DNA from: Takashimella koratensis
Taxonomy: Eukaryota; Basidiomycota; Tremellomycetes; Trichosporonales; Tetragoniomycetaceae
DNA: 64,000 bases
Direction: 5' to 3'
NCBI GenBank assembly: GCA_003116875.1
Contig: BCKT01000007.1
Location: 1,390,649-1,454,648 of the forward strand
The position numbers and the translations under genes were made by a program. Of the stretch, positions 24,851 through 35,842 are shown one piece after another. Every line of letters begins with the position of its first letter. The stretch's first letter is position 1. Under the pieces are notes generated by a model, which worked only from the letters and a program-made list of their open reading frames with translations, ran no database searches and was not told where the DNA came from.

Positions 24851-25446
24851 ATGATGTCCGACTCTGACACCGAGACTCTGGGAATCTCTGGGTCCGAACC
24901 CTCCGAAGTCTTTCACTACTCGGAGCTCGGCATTTTTGACATTGACTCTGGGTCGTTTGCTGTGCTTGATGTCTGCAGTAAAACCGGGCGACCGTCTTAC
25001 CTCACCATTGTGGAAACTTCACCCGAGCTTCGGAGAAGTTTGGTGGATCGGGAGCAACGCGAAAGGGAAAATGGGGGACCCGAAAACGAGGTGAACGAGG
25101 AGGAGCTTCCTTCTTGTAGGGGCCTGCTGTCTCTCAAAAAGGACCTGGACGACGCCGCCGAGATACCTCGCAAGGTTGAGACGCTCAAGGTCGAGGAGAA
25201 CGAAGCGACTGGGACAAAATACAAACTGACAAGGTCAAGCAATGCCACAGGTTCAGTCTTCCACGTCATTCGCTAGTCCACAGGAACAGAATTCGGAGGC
25301 ACCGAAATGCAGATCAACTGAATCTCAATTCACTCGAGCCCGACGAGAAGGAAGACCACGTCGACACTGACGATGAAAGTGTTACAGACTCTGACCACGC
25401 TCCATCCATCGACGACGACGATGCCCCGACCAAGTCATCGAAGTGA
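24851..25446 (+). CDS. Short acidic orphan protein 2 (two exons)
   Basis: I do not recognise it. ATG 24851 (MMSDSDTETLGISGSEPSEV) follows a TATA box. Exon 1 runs to 25233. A 50-nt intron (25234-25283, GTCAAG donor, CACAG acceptor) joins in phase to a second exon that ends in a strongly acidic tail (EKEDHVDTDDESVTD, then DDDDAPTKSSK) and TGA at 25446. Without splicing the frame would end at 25276 and this acidic tail would be lost. The donor is weaker than most in the window, so the joint is the least certain point. The segment LGIFDIDSGS matches VGLFEITDEG of orphan 1. Possibly a nuclear acidic protein; that is inference from composition. Confidence 0.5.
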
Positions 25447-25963
25447 CATCCGCTCGTCTTCGACCTACACCCCGCGCGTTCGACTCGGCTGGTCGATCCC
25501 ATTTCGCTTCGCAAGGAAGCTCTCAGGCCCCGCTGCTTCGTCCATTTTATCCCGCTTTGTCTCGCTGCGTCTCTTCCGTATCGTTCTCCGATCCATCTCC
25601 TTGTGATCTTCAACTCTTGTCCAAAGCATTCCTCCTACTGTACACTATTCATACTTGTTCCTCGCAAACTACCAAAATCCCCCTCAAAAACAGATTAAAC
25701 ATCAAAAACAACATTGTAGTTTTCGGGTGTCATTCCGCGTGAGGTCGAGCAGTGTTCATAGATCTGATCGATGATGATTTCGTCTTGCTACTGGTGCTAC
25801 GCTCCATACTCTTTTCGCGACCCAGTCACTTCGCGCGAGGCACTCATTCCCGGTGTATGGACAATTACCACTCGAGTCAGCCACAATTCTCCCTATTTTC
25901 CGACTCGTACTTTATCGCTTATCTCCCGACTCGCTTCCAAGTTCTCCAACATCAACATCCACC
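25447..25963. other. Spacer upstream of the GNAT gene
   Basis: No supportable gene. It includes one A-rich tract (25667-25720) like those in the preceding spacer, and a pyrimidine-rich leader directly before the GNAT start. Confidence 0.6.
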
Positions 25964-26587
25964 ATGACCATCCCCCCTCCTACCGGGGCGGCACCTCCTT
26001 CGTCGACTCTGAGCACGGCCACAACCTCTCTGCCTCCTCCCGCGCCCACACCGTCGTCTACCGTCATCACAGCGACTTCACCTACCGAGATCGATGCCGT
26101 GCGCGAGTTGTTCTCGGCCTATGCCGACTCGCTGGGTCTAGACCTAGGGTACCAATCTTTCAGCTCTGAACTTGCTTCGTTACCTGGCAAGTACGCCCAC
26201 CCTACTGGCGTAATCTTCCTCGCCACTCTCACCACCCTCACGAACCCATCACCTCTCTCCTCCACTACCACATCGTTCCCCTTACCAGCGGAATACATTG
26301 GTTGCGTGGCCGTCCGACCCTTTTCACCCGGTGTATGCGAACTCAAACGACTCTACGTCTCCCCGGCCGGCCGTCGTACAGGGACCGGTTCTCGCCTCCT
26401 CGATGCCGCGCTCAAGTTCGCGACAGAAGCAGGGTACGAAAGGATAGTACTCGATACCCTAAGGGACGAACATCATGCTGCGATAGCGTTGTATAAGTCT
26501 AGAGGGTTTGAGGAGATTGAACAGTATTATGAGACACCGATTTTGGAGAGGACACTGTTTCTCGGCAAGCGGTTGACGACGAGCTGA
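25964..26587 (+). CDS. GNAT-family N-acetyltransferase
   Basis: Transfers acetyl from acetyl-CoA to an amine; the substrate is unknown. Single exon, 207 aa from ATG 25964 in good context (CCACCATGA). After a Pro/Ser/Thr-rich N-terminal 45 residues comes the GNAT fold: CELKRLYVSP (beta4), then the acetyl-CoA pyrophosphate loop RRTGTGSRLLDAA (R/QxxGxG type), YERIVLDTL and ALYKSRGFEEIEQY, the usual motif B. Small, bacterial-like organisation (similar to stand-alone phosphinothricin-type or RimI-like acetylases). Ends 45 nt before an extreme poly-G tract. Family call secure. Confidence 0.92.
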   Translation: MTIPPPTGAAPPSSTLSTATTSLPPPAPTPSSTVITATSPTEIDAVRELFSAYADSLGLDLGYQSFSSELASLPGKYAHPTGVIFLATLTTLTNPSPLSSTTTSFPLPAEYIGCVAVRPFSPGVCELKRLYVSPAGRRTGTGSRLLDAALKFATEAGYERIVLDTLRDEHHAAIALYKSRGFEEIEQYYETPILERTLFLGKRLTTS

Positions 26588-26631
26588 GGCGAGATGGAGA
26601 GGGAGGCAGGGAATGGTGTGTGTGTTTGGGA

Positions 26632-26649
26632 GGGGGGGGGGGGGGGGAT

Positions 26650-26723
<74 letters not shown>
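26632..26723. repeat. Poly-G homopolymers (16 G, ATGA, 72 G)
   Basis: G16 at 26632-26647, then ATGA, then 72 uninterrupted G at 26652-26723, in the 3' flank of the GNAT gene. ORFs of pure Gly or Pro across it are artefacts. Confidence 0.9.
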
Positions 26724-26725
<2 letters not shown>

Positions 26726-26962
26726 AAAGACAGGCGAAGAGTCCGGTGCCGACGGTGCAGGGCACGGTACTTGAAGTCACTCTGGTCCGAGGCCTGAATT
26801 CAGCAGGCATATTGTATCCTAGAATCAAGACAGTAGAGCGCAACAGAGTTGTACAGTATATAGTCTGTACCTGCAACCGTGGACCTGGTCAAGACCACAT
26901 GAATGGTAGAAACGACAACAGTTCAATGCATAAAGTGTGTCTGGGGTTTCCTTTTGGGTTGT
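26724..26962. other. Convergent 3' spacer
   Basis: Between the poly-G tract and the stop codon of TCTP on the other strand. Nothing recognised. Confidence 0.6.
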
Positions 26963-27942
26963 TTAGATCTTCATCTCCTTGAGGCCGTCCTTCCAGAAGG
27001 TGAGGTAAGGGGTGGTGCCGTCCTCGCGGTAGTTCTGGACACGGTGTCAGCTCATTCCCAGTTCTCGAGCAGCTGTCCACACTCCAATAGCTTGTGGAAG
27101 ACTCACGAGGAGAGCGACCATGCCCTCGGGGTTCATGCTCTCGCCAACGTAGAACTCGTAGTCCTTGAAGTTGCCGATGATCTTCTTGGCGAACGCCTGG
27201 GCGCCGGCCTCGAACTTGGCAACACGCTCGGGGCTCTTGGCCTCAAGGTGGGACTTGACGGCCTTCATGTAGCCCTTAAGGTAGGTGAGGTACGACTGGG
27301 AGGAAGTTAGTAGAGCAATTGAAGATGAAGCAGGGGTTGTAGAAGGGACACGCGGAAAAGGAGACACTCAACACACCTTCTTGTCGAACGAGGTGGCCTG
27401 GAGACGGAAAGCGTGGACAATGTTGTTGACCTGCTCGGCACCGTCGGCAAGGGCCTCCTCCTGCTCCTCAGCGGAAGGGTTGGCACCTGATGGGAGAGAC
27501 TTGCGTCAGATGGTGTTTGGCGACATTGGACACGACGGCAGGTGATAGAGCATGCTCAGAGCTCAGTCCGAGAACCCCCCGGGACGCGAGCTGATCTTGA
27601 CGCGAGAGTTAGACTTTGACGCGCCGACTCACCAATGTCAACGTCGCCCTCCTTGACGAGGATCATGGCGCAGTCAACCTCGTAAGCGATGTCGTCAATC
27701 TCCTGGCTGAAAGGGGATGTATAGAAAGAGGGATTGAGTCAGCTGGCTGATGGATGGTACTTGAGCAGTGCAGAGCGTGATAAGATCCGTCTTGTTGGAG
27801 CAAAGGAACTAGGTTGGAAAGGAGAGGAGCGGCTGGCGCCAAGAGAGGAAGGGCACGAAATCAGAGATAGCGTGCAGACGTACACCTTGAAGGCGTCGGA
27901 GACCATCTCGTCACCGGTGACAACGTCCGAGTAGATGATCAT
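26963..27942 (-). CDS. TMA19: Translationally controlled tumour protein (TCTP/Tma19)
   Basis: Conserved small cytosolic, ribosome- and microtubule-associated protein, about 170 aa. Start ATG at 27942 (MIIYSDVVTGDEMVSDAFKV), the hallmark N-terminus of the family. Further exons carry VKEGDVDIG (27640-27660), the block around QATSFDKK (27370-27410), then LTYLKGYMKAVKSHLEAKSPERV with AFAKKIIGNFKDYEFYVGES (27120-27300), and the last exon ends GTTPYLTFWKDGLKEMKI, stop at 26963. Four to five short introns, typical for a highly expressed basidiomycete gene. Divergent from CSE1 with a 433-bp shared promoter that contains two poly-A tracts. Secure. Confidence 0.97.
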
Positions 27943-28279
27943 GTTGGCTGATTGGGTGTGGGTAGCTAGGGTGGTGGTGAGTGAGGGTGGAGATGAGAAA
28001 GGAGGAAGGAGGAAGAGGGAAAAAAAAAAAAAAAAGATGCGGTGGGTGGGTGAGAAACGTGTCGCCCTGGGAGAAACAAAAAAAAATGCGAGCAGCATTC
28101 CAGGCACGAGATATGCACCACCAATAGCATTCATTACAAACGGATATTTGCTTTTGTAATCCCCGTTCATAATCGCCAGCCTCTGGGATAATGACTGCCA
28201 TAAGGGGGAGGCCTTGTTAAAGACTACCCCTGATTGAGGTCATCCCTGACGCTGTCCCTGCCTGGTACGCGCCACCCGC

Positions 28280-28315
<36 letters not shown>

Positions 28316-28375
28316 GTCGAATTTTGTTGTTGCTTCCTACCACCATCTCACCATCTCACTCACTTCCCATTCACC
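27943..28375. promoter_or_regulatory. Divergent promoter TCTP / CSE1
   Basis: Contains A17-type tract at about 28020-28036, a second A run at about 28077-28085, and a perfect (AC)16 microsatellite at 28281-28312. Poly(dA:dT) tracts in such positions commonly keep nucleosomes off; that role here is inference. Confidence 0.7.
28281..28312. repeat. (AC)16 microsatellite
   Basis: Uninterrupted AC dinucleotides, 64 nt upstream of the CSE1 start codon, so probably in its 5'UTR or core promoter. Confidence 0.9.
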
Positions 28376-31300
28376 ATGCAGGCGACTCCAGAGGCTCTCG
28401 CCGCGCTCTCCACCTACCTCAGGAACACCGTCTCCGGCGATGCAGCAGCCAGGAGGGCTGCGGAAGAGTCCCTCCGCCAGGCAGAGGGTCAACCAGGCTT
28501 CCTCTTGCTCGTTCTCGAGCTCGTCAGGGCAGACACGGCAGATGTCGTCGTTCGACAGGCCGGCGGGGTGTACTTTAAAAACACAGTCAAGCGGCTCTGG
28601 GGAGGAGAAGAGGTGAGTGGTCAGCTTACAGTAGGGTCAAGAGCTTGTGCTCTGTCCACATCAATACCGACCTCCCTCTCAACATATAATGGTTGATCGA
28701 ACAAGCTGACCGGCATATTGTAGGAGGTTCAAATCAGCGAGGCCGACAAGAACGCAGTAAAGAGCCAAATCGTCGCTATCATGATTGCCCTCGGTACTCC
28801 ACAGACCGCACGGTTGCAAAGCCAGATCGGAGAGGGTTTGTCGACAATCGCGACCCTCGACTTCCCTGAGCGTTGGGAGAACCTCTGCGATGTGAGTTGG
28901 TAGATCCTTCATGCCGCTCAAGACCCCTCTAACCTGCTATAGGAACTCGTGAGCAGCTTGACACCGGACAACTTTGTCATCAACAACGGTGTGCTCGCTA
29001 CCGCCCACTCCATCTTCAAGCGGTACGTCTTCACTCAACATCGAACATCCCCCTAGAGCCCAGCTGACATCTTCCTTCCCAGATGGCGATCACAGTTCCG
29101 CTCGGACGCTCTCTACTCCGAGATCAATTTTGTCCTTTCCCGCTTCTGCGAGCCCTACTTCGGGCTCTTCAAGCACGTTGACGGCCTTCTCTCCACTGCT
29201 CCCGGTCAACCCTTACCCGCCAACGCCTCTCTTCCCCTACTCTCGCAGGCGCTCCTCCTCCTCATTCAGCTCTTCCACGACCTTTCCAGCCAAGATCTCC
29301 CTCCGTTCTTCGAGGACAACCTTACAACGTTCATGGGAGACGGCGCGGCCAACGAAGGATGGTTGAGAAAGTACCTCAGCTGGTCTCGTGACGAGCTCAA
29401 GGGTGATGTGAGTCAGCTCTTAGGTTGCTAAGGATTTCAAAGCTGATAGGGGACAGGACGATGACGAAGCACCCGGGCCGTTGCAGAAGATCCGCGCCTC
29501 CATCTGCGAGATTGCCGAACTCTACGCGCTCAAGTACTCGGACGCCTTCCCGCAGCTTGGCAGCTTTGTCAACGGCGTCTGGCAAATGCTCACCACGATC
29601 GGCCCTTGCACAAGAGATGATGTGGTATGTGACGAGCTTCTGTACGGGAGACTGAGCTCACCACTTCCTCAGCTGGTCGCACGCGCCCTCAAGTTCCTCT
29701 CGGTCGTCGTAAAGATGGGCTCGCATCGAGAAATGTTTGCCTCGCCGGATACGTTGAACGCGTTCTGCGAGAAGATCATCTTGCCTAACATGAGCATTCG
29801 AGGTGAGTCGAGTTTTCAAACTTGCATAAACAGCCCGCTGACATTTGCAGAACACGAGGAGGAGATGTTCGAAGATGACCCAGCAGAGTACATCCGACGG
29901 GATCTTGAGCCGTCTACTGGTACGTAAATGGAAGCGGTGTGAAGTCAACCTGACATTTCTGCAGACAGCGATACTCGGCGACAAGCGGCAGCCGAGTTCA
30001 CCCAGGCGCTCATGATGAACTTTGAGAAGGAGGTTACGGATATCATCAAGGGATACATCGTTGCTTTCCTCGGCGTGAGTGGTGGCCACCTGGAAAGAGA
30101 TGACTTGTGCTGACGGTTCTAGCAATACTCTGCGAGCCCAAGTACCAACTGGAAGAGCAAAGACACTGCGATCTTCCTGCTCACCTCCATCGCTTCGCGC
30201 GGATCGACGGCTCAGGTGCGTTATTACAGACTATTCCTCTTGTTTGCAATCTGTCCTGACATCTCATAGCTCGGTGTCACATCCGTTAATGTGCTCGTCG
30301 ACGTTGTCGAGTTCTTCGGTACCAACGTTTTTGCCGATCTGCAAGCCGCGCCAGGGTCTGTCCACCCGATTCTCACCGTTGACGCGATCAAGTACTTGTA
30401 CACTTTCCGCAACCAAGTGAGTGCTGTTTGGTCAGCTCTCTGAATGCAGCACTAACCATAACCCGCCTGCAGCTCACGAAAGACCAACTCGTGTCTGTCC
30501 TCCCTCTCCTAGTCCAACATCTCAACTCCACAAACTATGTCATTTACTCTTACGCCGCGATTACGATTGAACGAATCCTCTTCCTGAAAGACGACAAGCG
30601 ACAGCCTCTGTGAGTGTGCTCTTGGCCTGTTATAGGACCTTGCTGACTATCACAGGTTCACGATGGCCGATGTGAGACCTTTCGCCGAGAGCATCCTCAT
30701 GGCGTTGTTCGCCAATATCGAAAAGGGTCAAACTCCTGAGAAGGTTGCGGAGAACGACTACTTGATGAAGTGTGAGTTGTCTTATCGCGACCAAGCGTTT
30801 GAACCAGCTGACACCCCACAGGCGTTATGCGAGTGATCATCACCGCTCGCCAGGCACTCGAGCCCGTCCACGCCGCCATCTTGAATCGACTCGTCAACAT
30901 TCTTGGCGAAATCAGCAAGAACCCTTCCAACCCTCGGTTCAACCAGTACTGCTTCGAGAGTGTCTCCGCTCTCATCCGTTTCGTATGCGAGGGTTCGTCC
31001 ACATCTCTGTCGACATTCGAGAAGGCCCTCTTTGGACCCGCCGAGATCATCTTGGCTCAGGACGTGACCGAATTCATCCCGTATATCTTCCAGATCCTCG
31101 CTCAGCTCCTCGAGCTGCACTCGCCGACCGAGCTGCCGGCGGAATACCAGGCGCTTCTGGGACCTTTGCTCTCCGCGGTGCTCTGGGAACAGCGAGGAAA
31201 CGTCCCAGCTCTCGTTCGTCTCTGGAAGGCGCTGCTCATGCGAGGCGCGCCGGTCGTCGTCGCCAATGGTCAGATCCAGGGTCTGTTGGGTATTTTCCAA

Positions 31301-32356
31301 CGCTTGGTCGGGTCCAAGATCAATGACGTGTGGGCGTTTGAACTCTTGCAGGCCATGTACGAGTTTGTCCCTCGGTGAGTGTGGCGGCGTCGCGAGACGC
31401 AACATCGAAAGTTCTGTCTGCTGACACCTTTGCAGCGACGTGATGCACCCGTTCTCGCAGACTGTGTTCATGCTCTTGCTCAACCGACTCCAAAGCAAGC
31501 CGTCCCCCCAGTTCAGCCAGTCTTTCGTCTACCTCGTCTCTTTCCTCTGCGCGATCGAGAATGCCGGGCCTGACGTGGTCATTTCCGTCCTCGAAGCGAT
31601 CCAGCCAGGGTGCGTCAGCATAAAGCGGTGTATCAGTGCGGTAGCTGACATCTAATCTACAGACTCTTTGGGAACCTCATGACTGGTGTTGTCCTCTCGA
31701 ACACGCAAAAAGCTCCCGTGCGGAGTCGACGCGTTATCGAAGTCGGTCTCACTCGTCTGCTCACCAAGTCGGACTTTATCCTCGCAGAGGCGAACGCGTC
31801 GTTGTGGTGAGAGCTTTTGTTCTGTCTTTGTTGCTCCGCATGATACTGATGGTCGTTATCCTCCAGGACCCCTGTTTTCCTTGCTCTGTTGGACCTGTTC
31901 AACCTCCCTCAGGATATCACCTACGCCGGCGCAGAACGAGCGACCGACGACCTGACTGCTCTGGACCCGGAAGAAGCAGGGTTCCAGTCTTCATTCTCGA
32001 AACTCGGCGCGTCCGAGACGTCGAAACACGACCCGGTCAAGGGCGTTACGGACGAGAAGTTGTATGCGAGCCATGAGATCTCACGAAGAAGCAAAGAGCG
32101 GCCTGGTGTGGTGAGTCCGGGGTATGAAATAGCAACGCCGGAGCAGAACAGGAAGGGACAGGCGGAAAAGAGGCTGACACGGACTTGTCTAGATCTCGAC
32201 CCTCGTCGGTCAAGCTCAGCAGGCCGAGGCAGACGCGGTGGGCAAGTTTGTCTCATACATGAGCGCCAACGGGTGAGTCTTGGGCGGTGCTTGCCAACAA
32301 GTAATATGTTTATTGATTGAGCTTGAGCTGACATCATAATCAGTGACTCGCTTTAA
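28376..32356 (+). CDS. CSE1: Exportin-2 / CSE1 (importin-alpha re-exporter)
   Basis: HEAT-repeat karyopherin that returns importin-alpha to the cytosol with Ran-GTP. Start ATG 28376 (MQATPEALAALSTYLRNTVS), importin-beta N-terminal block with QAGGVYFKNTVKRLW. The diagnostic Cse1 block NNGVLATAHSIFKRWRSQ follows at 28982, then SRFCEPYFGLF. The middle shows ILVDVVEFFG-type and NYVIYSYAAITIERIL segments (30530) and the conserved MRVIITARQ and INPSNPRFN-like region (30830-30950). The C-terminus (DLFNLPQDITYAGAE, 31890) ends SANG-DSL and stops at 32356. About 18 introns of roughly 50 nt, nearly all with GCTGAC near the acceptor, make it a good training example for local splice rules. Length fits (about 980 aa). 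Secure. Confidence 0.97.
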
Positions 32357-32616
32357 ACGACGGAGTTCTTGCGAACGCGAGTGGTATACGAATCAAGAGG
32401 GAGAAAAGAAAGAAGTAAAGATTGAAAAGAAAAAGAGAGCCTTTGAGAGCTCTATCGCTTGCACATACATTACACCCATCACAAGTCATTATCCCCCACC
32501 TACAACTCTCACTCCATCTCCAAAGACTCTCACTCCATCTCCATCTCTCCATCCTCATGCATGTCGTGTCCTATCAAATCCGTACTCTGCCTTCTACTCG
32601 TTCTCATGCGTCTACG

Positions 32617-33990
32617 CTACGAGGCCCTACGGGGCAAGGCGTCGTCTATCGTAAAGTTCCAAAATGCTTCTCTGAGCTTGTAGTTATACTCCACCGACGC
32701 GGGGGCGACAATACTCTTCAATCTAACTCTTTCCAACTCCTCAGTTGAAACTCCACATTTCGCCGCGTGGTCCTGGATATCGCACTGGATCTCAAATGCG
32801 AACCGCATGTAACAATGTGCGTCTGATCCTGTATATAACGAATCGGGCTCGTTGACGAGGTAGGTTATGAATTCATTCTCGGTCGCTTGGGTTCCCAATA
32901 CTCGAAAACGCTGGAGGTTGAGCGCTGTCGATTTACTTGCGGTGACCAGGCGGATTTTGTTTTTGGTTTGATTGGTCTTGTCCGTTTCGATTTCCCCGTC
33001 CTGCTGAGTTTTGCGATACAGGTTCACGCTTGTTTTATCTGGAAACCAAATACAAAAGTCGTCTCTTAGGCTTGTGGTGATACCACCCTTTAGCGTTGGT
33101 CGTTCGCCGGCGGAAGTGGATGCCGAACCTTTGGCGAGGATGTAGTCGTTACTGGGAAACCTCTTCTCGCTGACCCATCTCGTCGCTCGAAGTCTCCATC
33201 CGCTTCCTCGTCGACCACGACGGTCCGAGTGGTCCGAGTGGTCCGATTGGTCCGGGTCGGGCTTGATAGAATGTACTGTCATATTCCAAGGCCGGACGAA
33301 CGGCGTTCGATATTTGCCAGCTGCTATCGCATTAGCGATCCGGGCGTTGGGGTCCCTGTTCGTCTGGTATGTCTGCATATGCGTGTTCATCTGCAACTCC
33401 GTCTGAAGCTGCGGCTGCAGCTACCACTGCGCCGGTGATGTCGTTGACGATTTTGGCGACTCCGGGTCGATCCAATCAACGACTTGGCGGATGCGCGCGA
33501 CCATATCGGCTCGTAACTCGGGTGGGAGGAGCGTGATCCGCATCCCCTCGTCGGGCACTTTGACCACGTACCGATCCGCGCCCAATAGTCTCTCCACCTC
33601 CATCTCAAACGACACTCCACCTCTACTCGCGTTCGCTATCGAGATCCCTGCTTCCCCCTCGCTCCCCATCGTCCTGTTCTTGAAGACAGACAACTGGTCG
33701 TACCGATCGTCCAGCGCAGGATCGAGGTACATCGTCGCTCTCCCTTCGAGGATAGTCACAGGTACCTCTGGAACCGAGGCCGTGAACTCGAAGACATCGA
33801 CTTCACTAGACCCTCGACGTTCTCTCGTTGTCGAGAGGTGTTGAAACGCCGTGCATAGGATCGTCCGGCCTTCGCGCTGAGGCCTGGGGTAGTTAGTGAA
33901 GTAGGCTGAGTTGGGTACGTACTTGTGACCAAGTCGTGAGGTACTGGGCCCTGCATCGTTGAATTGCGATGATGACCGTGCTTCGGTCAT
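32617..33990 (-). pseudogene. Tandem orphan family copy A, interrupted by one in-frame TAG
   Basis: I do not recognise this family. The minus-strand frame opens at ATG 33990 (MTEARSSSQF, aligned with the start of copy B), reaches TAG at 33421-33423, and continues in the same frame to a stop at 32617. Both halves align with copy B (34307-35407): GRTILCTAF / GRTIVCTSF, RITLLPPELRADM / RITRLPPEVRSDM, PFVRPWNMTV / PFVQPWNITV, FCIWFPD, FEIQCDI / FDIQCDI and REAFWNF / REGFWNF. Just after the TAG is a CAG-rich segment (LQPQLQTELQ) missing in B. No intron with usual borders removes the stop and keeps frame. So this is a recent nonsense allele, a readthrough gene, or a sequencing error; otherwise it would be a 457-residue protein. 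Confidence 0.6.
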
Positions 33991-34306
33991 GGTGATTGCG
34001 AGCAGCCGTTGGCTTTGGGTCTTGGCTATATCCTTTGCGGTGGAAGCGTGTCCTCTCTGTCTAATCAAGTCGCGGCAGGTGTTGGTTGGGGAAGAGGATG
34101 ATTGTGAGGATTGTGTCATGTTTCAAGCCGGTTCGGGTTTTTTAGTTCCGGTTCCGGTCTGTCAGTCAGCTTAGCCAACCCAAGATCCCAAGATCCCTGC
34201 ATGGGTGAGCTGGGTCCCTTACCTCACGAGCTGGGAGGTAGCATCCTTGTGATTTCATCCCCATGCATACCTCACTACTGAAAGACACACCCTCAATCGA
34301 GACTGC

Positions 34307-35407
34307 TCAATCCTGAACTAAACATATCTCGGTGAAAGACGGTTCTGCTATCTTAAAATTCCAAAACCCTTCTCTCAACGTGTGATTGTGTTGAACTGAC
34401 GCCTGGGTAACGACACTGGTGAGCTGGACATTGCTCAGGTCCGGGAGTCGAAGACCACATCGTGCTGCGTAGTCATGAATATCGCATTGGATATCGAACG
34501 GGAAGTTGGTGCAACTATATTGCTTGTGCGGTTTCACAACATAGGTGATAAATTTATCCTCTGTTTCCTGAACTCCCACAACCTCAAAGTTTCCAAGGTG
34601 GAGAGCAACGTTTTTGCTAGCTGTATTGAGTCGCAGCTTGTTTCTTGCGGATCCCAGCTCGTTGCCTTCCTCTATTGTCTTTTCCAAGTACACATTCGTG
34701 TTATCGGGAAACCAGATGCAAAAGTCGGTCCCACTAAACCGAACAGTTGGTCTTGCACCTTCGACCGTCGACGCGATTCCCGGGGTCAATATGTAATCGC
34801 TGCCTGGGAATCGTGTTCTTCTGACCCATCTCCAAGCTCCAATCTGCCATTGACTAGCGCAGTGCCCTTCGCGGTCAGGCAATAGCTCTACAGACTGTAC
34901 TGTAATATTCCAAGGCTGGACAAAGGGGGTGTTGGGGTTACTTCTGGTCGCTCTAGTGATGAGAGTCCCGCTCAAGTCTGATGACGTGGGGTCGATAGCA
35001 GACTGATGTTCGGGACTCACCGGATCGATTGCGCTTCGAATACGCTTAATCATATCAGATCGGACTTCGGGCGGGAGGCGAGTGATACGTAATCCATCTT
35101 TCGGCACTTGCAAGTGATAACGTAGACCGTCAGAATGATAGCTCTTGCTCTCCACGTCAGCCGCAAAAGTAGTACAATCCTCCTTTTCCGAGGAAATGTA
35201 GAATGTCGCTACCCCGTCCTCCACCGTCACAGGCAATAGCGGGAGGGTCACTTTAAAGGTAAAGGTTTCTACCTTCTTCTTCGATGTGGTTGTAAGAAGT
35301 TCAAAGCTCGTACACACAATCGTCCGCCCGTCAAAGTGCGGCTGTGCGTCTAGTATAGCAGACGACGAGGAAGTATTCCAAAGGTTGCTTTGGCGAGAGG
35401 TGCTCAT
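34307..35407 (-). CDS. Tandem orphan family copy B, 366 aa, intronless
   Basis: Intact copy of an unrecognised family, single exon from ATG 35407 to the stop at 34307. Two halves are visible: an N-terminal part that is rich in beta-like alternation (GRTIVCTSFELL, VTLPLLPVTVEDGVATFYI) and ends in the basic-hydrophobic RLPPEVRSDMIKRIRS, and a C-terminal part (TPFVQPWNITVQSVE to FWNFKIAE) with conserved aromatic residues. No signal peptide, membrane span, Cys cluster or catalytic motif recognised. Lack of introns in an intron-dense window and the tandem copy suggest an expanding lineage-specific family. Function unknown. Confidence 0.8.
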   Translation of the reverse strand: MSTSRQSNLWNTSSSSAILDAQPHFDGRTIVCTSFELLTTTSKKKVETFTFKVTLPLLPVTVEDGVATFYISSEKEDCTTFAADVESKSYHSDGLRYHLQVPKDGLRITRLPPEVRSDMIKRIRSAIDPVSPEHQSAIDPTSSDLSGTLITRATRSNPNTPFVQPWNITVQSVELLPDREGHCASQWQIGAWRWVRRTRFPGSDYILTPGIASTVEGARPTVRFSGTDFCIWFPDNTNVYLEKTIEEGNELGSARNKLRLNTASKNVALHLGNFEVVGVQETEDKFITYVVKPHKQYSCTNFPFDIQCDIHDYAARCGLRLPDLSNVQLTSVVTQASVQHNHTLREGFWNFKIAEPSFTEICLVQD

Positions 35408-35842
35408 CGTTGTGATCTCTATGTCTTGATTTTTATTTTCTGGAGTTCGCTCGTGGATGCAGTGAGTTTAAAACGAGTTCACAACGTTGAACAAATCGGC
35501 TTTTGACAACAGATAGATACATGTAGAGCCAAACCTCTTGAAAACAGCTTATCTACAGGGTTATTGATACAATCCTTTGCCTCAGCTGTTTGGACGTTGT
35601 TTCGAGTTTGTTTCAAATCCTTGCTCCCTTTAGTCATTGCACAGCCAATGTCTGATTCAGCTCATTCCCTTCACGGGCGAGACATACGGGTCATGCCGTA
35701 CTGCTATATCCATTGACATACCTGTACAAGCTGAAAGAAAGGAATGCGACAATGCATGATACCATATATACTGACCCATTCTGCTGCTCCCAAACCTGCT
35801 TTCTCCCCCTCTTCACTGCTCATCCAAAAATGCGTATATAGC
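35408..35842. other. Spacer between orphan B and GATA-finger gene
   Basis: Upstream region of copy B and 3' flank of the next minus-strand gene. A few short ORFs, nothing supportable. Confidence 0.6.

Noticed and set aside
26499..26876. ORFs encoding pure poly-Pro or poly-Gly
   Set aside because: Translation of the 72-G homopolymer; no start context or conserved flanks.
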